A stretch of DNA of 9,893 nt from an uncultured Lachnospiraceae bacterium (lineage in GTDB: Bacteria; Bacillota; Clostridia; Lachnospirales; Lachnospiraceae), in contig CAJUHY010000028.1 of the NCBI GenBank assembly GCA_910585895.1, positions 23,482-33,374 on the forward strand, given 5' to 3'. The notes beneath the pieces are model-generated. The model searched no databases, was not told the DNA's origin, and worked only from the letters and a program-made list of their open reading frames with translations. Each line of letters opens with the position of its first letter. The first letter of the stretch is position 1. Of this stretch, positions 6,065 to 9,893 are shown piece by piece. The position numbers were made by a program, and so were the translations under genes.

Positions 6065-6079
6065 CCTCCAAAATGGAGG
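6065..6079 (-). other. Small hairpin in the antiporter leader
   Basis: CCTCCA (6065-6070) and TGGAGG (6074-6079) form a 6-bp stem with an AAA (TTT on the transcript strand) triloop, about 20 nt before the antiporter start. On the minus strand the arm nearer the gene reads GGAGG, so a second Shine-Dalgarno-like sequence is sequestered in the stem. It is too far from the start to be the main binding site. A role in translation control is possible but unproven. Confidence 0.35.
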
Positions 6080-6114
6080 GGTGGGTGTTTCTATTGTAAT
6101 TTTATCTATACTCA

Positions 6115-6153
6115 GCGTTCTGTCTGGCAGCTTTCAGACTGCCAAATGAACGC
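6115..6153. other. Stem-loop between asnA and the antiporter gene
   Basis: GCGTTC (6115-6120) pairs with GAACGC (6148-6153), and TGGCAG (6125-6130) pairs with CTGCCA (6139-6144), separated by a small internal loop and closed by an 8-nt loop. It begins 8 nt beyond the asnA stop codon. No run of T follows on either strand, so it does not qualify as an intrinsic terminator. It could protect the asnA mRNA 3' end, act as a processing point in an asnA-antiporter transcript, or depend on a termination factor. Confidence 0.45.
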
Positions 6154-6160
6154 AAAAGCA

Positions 6161-7171
6161 TTACAGTAACTGAATCCCATGCTTCTTTGCTTCTGTGCAG
6201 ATTTCCTCTTTCCAGAGAGAAGACTGTACCTCGCCGATATGCGCTTTGCGCAGGAAAAACATACAGATTCTTGATTGTCCGATACCGCCGCCGATGGTGA
6301 GGGGCAGTTCTCCTTCTAAGATGGCTTTCTGGAATGGAAGTTCGGCGCGTTCTGTGCAGTTTGCCTTTTCAAGTTGGGCTGCCAGAGAAGTTTCATCCAC
6401 CCGAATTCCCATGGAAGAAAGTTCTAAAGCAATGTCGAGTACCGGATAGTAGACAACAATGTCCGCATTCAATGCCCAGTCATCGTAATCCGGCGCTCTG
6501 CCGTCATGCGGCTCACCGGATTTGAGCTTGTCGCCAATCTGCATAATACATGCCGCGCCTTTCTCCTTGCAGATAAGATATTCGCGTTCTTTAGGGGCAG
6601 ACTGCGGATACATTTCTTCCAGTTCGCTGGTAGTGATAAAGAAAATATCATGGGGCAGGATTTCCTCTATGTAGTCATATTGGATTGCCATATATTTCTC
6701 TGTCTTGCGCAGGACTTTGTAGACGGTCTTTACAGTTTCCTTGAGAAAATCCAGATTTCGGTCCTCTCTGGAAATAATCTTTTCCCAGTCCCACTGGTCT
6801 ACAAAAATAGAGTGGATATTGTCGGTTTCTTCATCCCTGCGGATGGCGTTCATGTCGGTATAGATGCCTTCGCCTTTGGAAAAACCATATTTCTTTAAAG
6901 CGTAGCGTTTCCATTTTGCCAGGGAGTGGACAATCTCAGCAGGCTTTTCATTCTGTTCCTTGATGCCGAAGGTGACAGGACGTTCCACGCCGTTTAAGTT
7001 GTCGTTGAGCCCGGAGTCCGGGTCTACGAACAGCGGTGCGGAGACGCGCTGCAGGTTCAGGCGTTCCGACAACAGATTCTGAAAAGAGTCCTTGACGGTT
7101 TTGATGGCAATCTGCGTGTCGTGCAGACTCAGCGCAGACTGGTAATTTTCAGGTATTAATAAATGTTCCAT
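6161..7171 (-). CDS. asnA: Aspartate-ammonia ligase (ammonia-dependent asparagine synthetase A)
   Basis: A 336-residue cytoplasmic AsnA, making asparagine from aspartate, ammonia and ATP (AMP-forming), with a class II aminoacyl-tRNA synthetase-like fold. Characteristic blocks are RVSAPLFVDPDSGLNDNLNG (42-61), ERPVTFGIK (63-71), VHSLAKWKRYAL (81-92), EGIYTDMNAIRRDEE (101-115), HSIFVDQWDWEK (120-131) and the motif-3-like GGGIGQSRICMFFL near residues 294-307. Length matches the family (about 330), so the gene is complete. GAGGAG lies 7 nt before the ATG. A near-consensus promoter about 40-65 bp upstream predicts a leader of only about 30 nt, too short for an asparagine T-box. It is divergent from the GH42 gene and may share transcripts with the antiporter gene downstream. 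Confidence 0.97.
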   Translation of the reverse strand: MEHLLIPENYQSALSLHDTQIAIKTVKDSFQNLLSERLNLQRVSAPLFVDPDSGLNDNLNGVERPVTFGIKEQNEKPAEIVHSLAKWKRYALKKYGFSKGEGIYTDMNAIRRDEETDNIHSIFVDQWDWEKIISREDRNLDFLKETVKTVYKVLRKTEKYMAIQYDYIEEILPHDIFFITTSELEEMYPQSAPKEREYLICKEKGAACIMQIGDKLKSGEPHDGRAPDYDDWALNADIVVYYPVLDIALELSSMGIRVDETSLAAQLEKANCTERAELPFQKAILEGELPLTIGGGIGQSRICMFFLRKAHIGEVQSSLWKEEICTEAKKHGIQLL

Positions 7172-7209
7172 GTGTGTTCTCCTCGTCAGATTTTTTGATT
7201 TTCTTTTAC

Positions 7210-7238
7210 ATTATATGCTTGGCGCTATTTTTTTTCAA
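7210..7238 (-). promoter_or_regulatory. Sigma-A type promoter of asnA
   Basis: On the minus strand TTGAAA (7238-7233) and TATAAT (7215-7210) are separated by 17 bp: five of six and six of six matches to consensus. The expected start is near 7203, giving a leader of about 32 nt before the asnA ATG (7171). A long A-tract fills part of the spacer and may help promoter bending. No operator-like repeat is evident in the short leader. Confidence 0.8.
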
Positions 7239-7246
7239 TAAGTAAG

Positions 7247-7275
7247 TTGTAGTTTTTGCCAAGATATGAGAGAAT
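7247..7275 (+). promoter_or_regulatory. Possible promoter of the GH42 beta-galactosidase gene
   Basis: TTGTAG (7247-7252) and GAGAAT (7270-7275) are 17 bp apart, and TGA immediately precedes the -10 (extended -10 form). Matches to consensus are modest (three and four of six), as expected for an activator-dependent sugar gene. Transcription from here would start near 7282 and place both hairpins at 7298-7369 in the leader. This is the best candidate in the gap, not a firm call. Confidence 0.3.
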
Positions 7276-7297
7276 AGTCTGTGAATAAGTTTAGGGA

Positions 7298-7369
7298 GGA
7301 AGGCAAATGCGAAGCATTTTTAAAGATGCCTTCCGACGAACTGGCAGGTGACGCAAAGCGTCGCGTGCC
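7298..7369 (+). promoter_or_regulatory. Two consecutive triloop hairpins in the GH42 leader
   Basis: Hairpin 1 is GGAAGGCA (7298-7305) with TGCCTTCC (7327-7334), a perfect 8-bp stem enclosing AATGC-GAA-GCATT (7306-7318). Hairpin 2 is GGCA (7343-7346) with TGCC (7366-7369), then after a G-G mismatch GTGACGC (7348-7354) with GCGTCGC (7358-7364, one G-U pair), capped by AAA. There is no U-tract directly after either. They lie 30-100 nt before the start codon. Candidate roles are a regulatory leader, an mRNA-stabilising structure, or an interspersed repeat related in style to arm B of the element at 4213-4392. Confidence 0.5.
7307..7351 (+). CDS. Possible 14-residue leader peptide upstream of the GH42 gene
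   Basis: ATG at 7307 is preceded 7 nt upstream by GGGAGG (7294-7299), a good ribosome binding site, and opens MRSIFKDAFRRTGR followed by TGA (7349-7351). The binding site and start codon overlap the 5' arm of leader hairpin 1, and the stop falls in hairpin 2, so translation would unfold hairpin 1. The peptide has no run of a single amino acid typical of attenuators, and the sequence is constrained by the hairpin pairing, so the frame may be accidental. Confidence 0.25.
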   Translation: MRSIFKDAFRRTGR

Positions 7370-7398
7370 GATACCATTATTATACTAGGAGGAAAGGG

Positions 7399-9390
7399 AT
7401 GGAACAGTTGCATTTTGGGGTAGACTACTATCCGGAACACTGGGAACGGGCCCGCTGGGACAAAGATGCTGCATTGATGCGGGATATGGGAATCCAGATG
7501 GTGCGCATGGCGGAGTTTTCCTGGCATAAGCTGCAGCCCAGGGAAGATGTGTTTGACTTTGGCTGGCTGGATGAGGCGATTGAACTTTTGGGCAGGCAGG
7601 GGATTTATACGATTGTGGGAACGCCTACTGCAGCGCCGCCCGCGTGGATGATCCATAAGCACCCGGAGATTCTTCCCATAGACCGGGAGGGACGTATCCG
7701 TGGGTTTGGCGGCAGACATCATGACTGTCAATCCAATCCAACCTATCGTTCATATATTCGCAAACTGGTTAGCAAAATGGCAGAGCATTATGGGCAGAAT
7801 CCTTATGTTATCGGCTGGCAGCCGGACAATGAGCTTGGCAACAGCCACCAGGAACTCTGTACCTGCGCAAGCTGCAGACATCATTTTCAGGAATGGCTGC
7901 GCCGGAAATATCAGACTACGGAGGAACTGAACCGGGCATGGGGAACAGCTTTCTGGAGCCAGGAGTATAATGATTTTGAGGAAGTGCCCGCGCCGCGTAT
8001 TACTGTGACAGGGGAAAACCCTTCTGCAATGTTGGACTGGAAGAGGTTTTGTTCTGATTTGATTGTGGATTTTACCAGAGAACAGGTCGAGATAATCCGC
8101 AAATATGCAAAGAATCAGTTTATTACGCATAATTATATGGGGTTTGCTGATAAAGTGGACTATTACAAGTTGGGAGAGTTTTTGGATTTTGTCTCCCATG
8201 ATCAGTATCCAGGCGGATTTTATTTGCCTGAGACGCCCCATGAAAGAAATCATATCTTGGCGGCAACGCTGGATGTAGTGCGCAGCTACAAGAACCAGCC
8301 TTTCTGGATTATGGAGCAGCAGTCTGGAATCACTGGCTGGGAGATTATGGGCAGGGCGCCTGCACCAGGACAACTCTCTCTATGGGCACTGCAGTCTATT
8401 GCCCACGGTGCAGATGCCGTTGTCTTTTTCCGTTGGCGGACTTGCGCCATGGGGACGGAGCAGTATTGGCATGGCATACTGCCTCATAGTGGGAATCCAG
8501 GACGCAGATATGAAGAATTGCAGGATTTTATTCATGAAGTAAATCCTTTGATGGAACGCCTGCATGGAAGTATGCCCCAGGCACAGGTGGGAATTGTCTT
8601 TTCCTTCGAGCAGGAGTATGCTTTCCAGATTCAGCCTCATCACAAGGATTTAAGTTATACCGGACAAGTGCAGAAATATTACCGCGCCCTGTATGAGCAG
8701 AATATTCCGGTTGATTTTGTGCCGGAACAAGGTGATTTTACCAGGTATAAGCTGTTGCTGGCGCCGCTGCAGTATCTCATGTCGCCAGAGCTGGAGGAGA
8801 AATATCTTGATTTTGTCAGACAGGGTGGGCATCTGCTGCTGACCATGCGCACGGGAGTAAAGGATAAGACCAATCTCTGCATGACAGAACGCGAGCTGCC
8901 TGGCAGGCTCAGCGAAGCGGCGGGAGTGGAAGTATTTGATTACGACTGCCTCAGGGGCACGGAAGTAAAAGTGATGTATGGGGGAGAAGAGTTTGTGGCG
9001 AATATTTGGAGTGATTTGCTGCGCCTTTGGCCCGGTACAGAAACTTTGGCAAGCTATGCCAGCGAATTTTATGCAGGGGAACCTTGTATTACAGCACATC
9101 CTTATGGAGAAGGAACTTGCTATTACGTAGGCACGGAACCAGGGGAGGCGCTGATGGGCAGGCTGCTGGCGCAGATTTGCGGGAATGCAGGGGTTGAACC
9201 GATTTTACCGCCGGCGGCGGATGTTGAGTGTATGGTTCGGGAGAATGACAGAGAACGTTTTCTGTTTGTGCTCAACCATGCGGGAGACGACAGGAGTTAT
9301 CAGACGCCGGAGGGGTACCAGTTAATGAAGGGCCAGCAGGCGGGAGTTCTTAAGCCGTATGAGACGCAGATTTTAATAATGGAAAAATAA
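7399..9390 (+). CDS. Beta-galactosidase, glycoside hydrolase family 42
   Basis: A 663-residue GH42 enzyme hydrolysing terminal beta-D-galactosides (lactose, galacto-oligosaccharides, pectic galactan fragments). No signal peptide is visible, so it acts in the cytoplasm on imported sugars. The TIM barrel (about 1-375) starts FGVDYYPEHW (6-15). The acid/base is Glu145 in WQPDNELGN and the nucleophile is Glu306 in FWIMEQQSG. Cys110, Cys154, Cys156 and Cys159 match the spacing of the structural zinc site known in the Thermus GH42 enzyme. The trimerisation domain (about 385-590) and the small C-terminal beta domain follow, and length is normal. The ATG at 7399 has AGGAGG (7387-7392) 6 nt upstream; the in-frame GTG at 7348 falls inside leader hairpin 2. 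No transporter or regulator gene is adjacent, so the natural substrate is not revealed by context. Confidence 0.96.
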   Translation: MEQLHFGVDYYPEHWERARWDKDAALMRDMGIQMVRMAEFSWHKLQPREDVFDFGWLDEAIELLGRQGIYTIVGTPTAAPPAWMIHKHPEILPIDREGRIRGFGGRHHDCQSNPTYRSYIRKLVSKMAEHYGQNPYVIGWQPDNELGNSHQELCTCASCRHHFQEWLRRKYQTTEELNRAWGTAFWSQEYNDFEEVPAPRITVTGENPSAMLDWKRFCSDLIVDFTREQVEIIRKYAKNQFITHNYMGFADKVDYYKLGEFLDFVSHDQYPGGFYLPETPHERNHILAATLDVVRSYKNQPFWIMEQQSGITGWEIMGRAPAPGQLSLWALQSIAHGADAVVFFRWRTCAMGTEQYWHGILPHSGNPGRRYEELQDFIHEVNPLMERLHGSMPQAQVGIVFSFEQEYAFQIQPHHKDLSYTGQVQKYYRALYEQNIPVDFVPEQGDFTRYKLLLAPLQYLMSPELEEKYLDFVRQGGHLLLTMRTGVKDKTNLCMTERELPGRLSEAAGVEVFDYDCLRGTEVKVMYGGEEFVANIWSDLLRLWPGTETLASYASEFYAGEPCITAHPYGEGTCYYVGTEPGEALMGRLLAQICGNAGVEPILPPAADVECMVRENDRERFLFVLNHAGDDRSYQTPEGYQLMKGQQAGVLKPYETQILIMEK

Positions 9391-9420
9391 TCTTAATTTA
9401 AAGCTGAAAGGAAAAGAAAC

Positions 9421-9801
9421 ATGAAACAGATAGTAAAAACCGCAGAAAAAATAATGAACGAGACCAGAGAATATACCGGCTGGGACTTAGTGGGCGCAGT
9501 GAAAGGCAATAGCTGCATTATCCGTGCAGACCTCGGCAAACAGATGAAAGTGTTTATGGAGATTAAGGGCGCCGATGCATTGATTCAGGTAATTGGGCTG
9601 GGCGGCAAATTTGATGACAAATCCATAGAGACGGTCCGTGAGAAGCTGGAGTTTTCGGTGGAAACATTGATTGAGGACGATGATTCCCTTACCCTCAGCT
9701 GCCATGAACCTCTGGGTGTGTTAGAACACAGCGTAAAGGGCGTTTTGAAGGAATGCATTATGCCGATGGTTGACCTTGTGAAAGAGATGATAACGTTCTA
9801 G
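9421..9801 (+). CDS. Small protein of unknown function
   Basis: A 126-residue protein I do not recognise. It starts with a helix-like segment (KQIVKTAEKIMNE), followed by alternating strand-like stretches (SCIIRADLG, MKVFMEIKG, ALIQVIGLGGKF), a helix (SIETVREKLEFSVETLI), an acidic turn (EDDDS) and a C-terminal helix that ends MVDLVKEMITF. It has no signal peptide, membrane segment, cysteine cluster or known catalytic motif; composition is slightly acidic. AAAGGA (9407-9412) precedes the ATG by 8 nt, and only 30 nt separate it from the beta-galactosidase stop, so co-transcription is likely, but a shared job in sugar use is not established. A terminator follows immediately. Protein-like composition and spacing make it a real gene with good confidence. 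Confidence 0.8.
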   Translation: MKQIVKTAEKIMNETREYTGWDLVGAVKGNSCIIRADLGKQMKVFMEIKGADALIQVIGLGGKFDDKSIETVREKLEFSVETLIEDDDSLTLSCHEPLGVLEHSVKGVLKECIMPMVDLVKEMITF

Positions 9802-9806
9802 AATGA

Positions 9807-9836
9807 AAAACCGGAAAGCTGCTGCTTTCCGGTTTT
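9807..9836. terminator. Bidirectional intrinsic terminator
   Basis: CCGGAAAGC (9811-9819) and GCTTTCCGG (9824-9832) form a perfect 9-bp stem with a TGCT loop, flanked by AAAA (9807-9810) and TTTT (9833-9836). It therefore works in both directions: for the unit ending with the small protein gene at 9801 and for the tRNA gene converging from the right. Confidence 0.88.
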
Positions 9837-9840
9837 ACTA

Positions 9841-9893
9841 CGTGCGTGAGAAGATTCGAACTCCCGACACCTTGGTCCGTAGCCAAGTGCTCT
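9841..9893 (-). tRNA. tRNA-Arg(ACG), 3' part (5' end outside window)
   Basis: Reading the minus strand, the anticodon stem CTTGG/CCAAG (9887-9883 and 9875-9871) surrounds the loop CTACGGA with anticodon ACG at 9880-9878, decoding CGU/CGC (after A34 deamination) as arginine. The T arm has GGGAG, the TTCGAAT loop and CTTCT. The acceptor 3' strand CACGCAC and discriminator G end at 9841. No CCA follows, so it must be added after transcription. The acceptor 5' strand and most of the D arm lie beyond the window edge. Confidence 0.93.

Noticed and set aside
6080..6120. A promoter for the antiporter gene (TACAAT or TAAAAT on the minus strand)
   Set aside because: No acceptable -35 element occurs 16-18 bp upstream of either candidate -10, so neither is called.
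7172..7203. T-box or other riboswitch controlling asnA
   Set aside because: The predicted leader is only about 32 nt, far too short for a T-box, and no specifier or antiterminator sequence is visible.
7348..7398. GTG at 7348 as the beta-galactosidase start
   Set aside because: It falls within leader hairpin 2 and adds 17 residues unlike GH42 proteins; the ATG at 7399 has an excellent AGGAGG.
7750..8373. A 207-codon minus-strand frame inside the beta-galactosidase gene
   Set aside because: It is opposite the GH42 catalytic barrel, with no initiation signals and no protein-like motif.

Overview
The window looks like a chromosomal segment from a low-to-mid GC Gram-positive anaerobe of the class Clostridia, most likely Lachnospiraceae. 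The grounds are the ylxM-ffh-rpsP-khpA-rimM-trmD gene order, strong AGGAGG-type ribosome binding sites, consensus vegetative (sigma-A type) promoters, a tRNA gene without an encoded CCA end, and the overall character of the proteins. This placement is an inference; no ribosomal RNA or species marker is present.

Layout. Positions 2-385 (+) hold the 3' end of a LysR-type regulator gene. From 497 a near-consensus promoter drives a housekeeping operon (+): ylxM, ffh (SRP GTPase), rpsP (ribosomal protein bS16), khpA (KH-domain RNA-binding protein), rimM (30S maturation factor) and trmD (tRNA m1G37 methyltransferase). These genes make or target the translation machinery. The usual flanking partners are not adjacent: ftsY is not upstream and rplS is not downstream within the window. 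The operon is internally punctuated by an 18-bp perfect palindrome (ffh/rpsP) and by a terminator-like hairpin plus a repeat-flanked stem-loop (khpA/rimM).

Between trmD and the convergent antiporter gene lies the most striking non-coding object: an element of about 164 bp with 13-bp perfect terminal inverted repeats, a nested multi-arm fold, and an 8-bp direct repeat on each side. It resembles a MITE or a structured-RNA repeat. On the minus strand follow a NhaC-family antiporter gene (4387-6045) and asnA, an ammonia-dependent asparagine synthetase (6161-7171). asnA has its own near-consensus promoter; the antiporter gene may be read through from asnA.

Divergent from asnA is a GH42 beta-galactosidase gene (7399-9390, +). 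Its leader of just over 100 nt carries two tight triloop hairpins and a possible 14-codon leader ORF. A small unrecognised protein gene (9421-9801) follows in the same direction, then a bidirectional terminator hairpin, and finally the 3' part of a tRNA-Arg(ACG) gene on the minus strand running off the window edge.

The protein-coding content is ordinary. No defence system, CRISPR array, phage or transposase gene is visible. The parts worth a second look are the intergenic structured elements.
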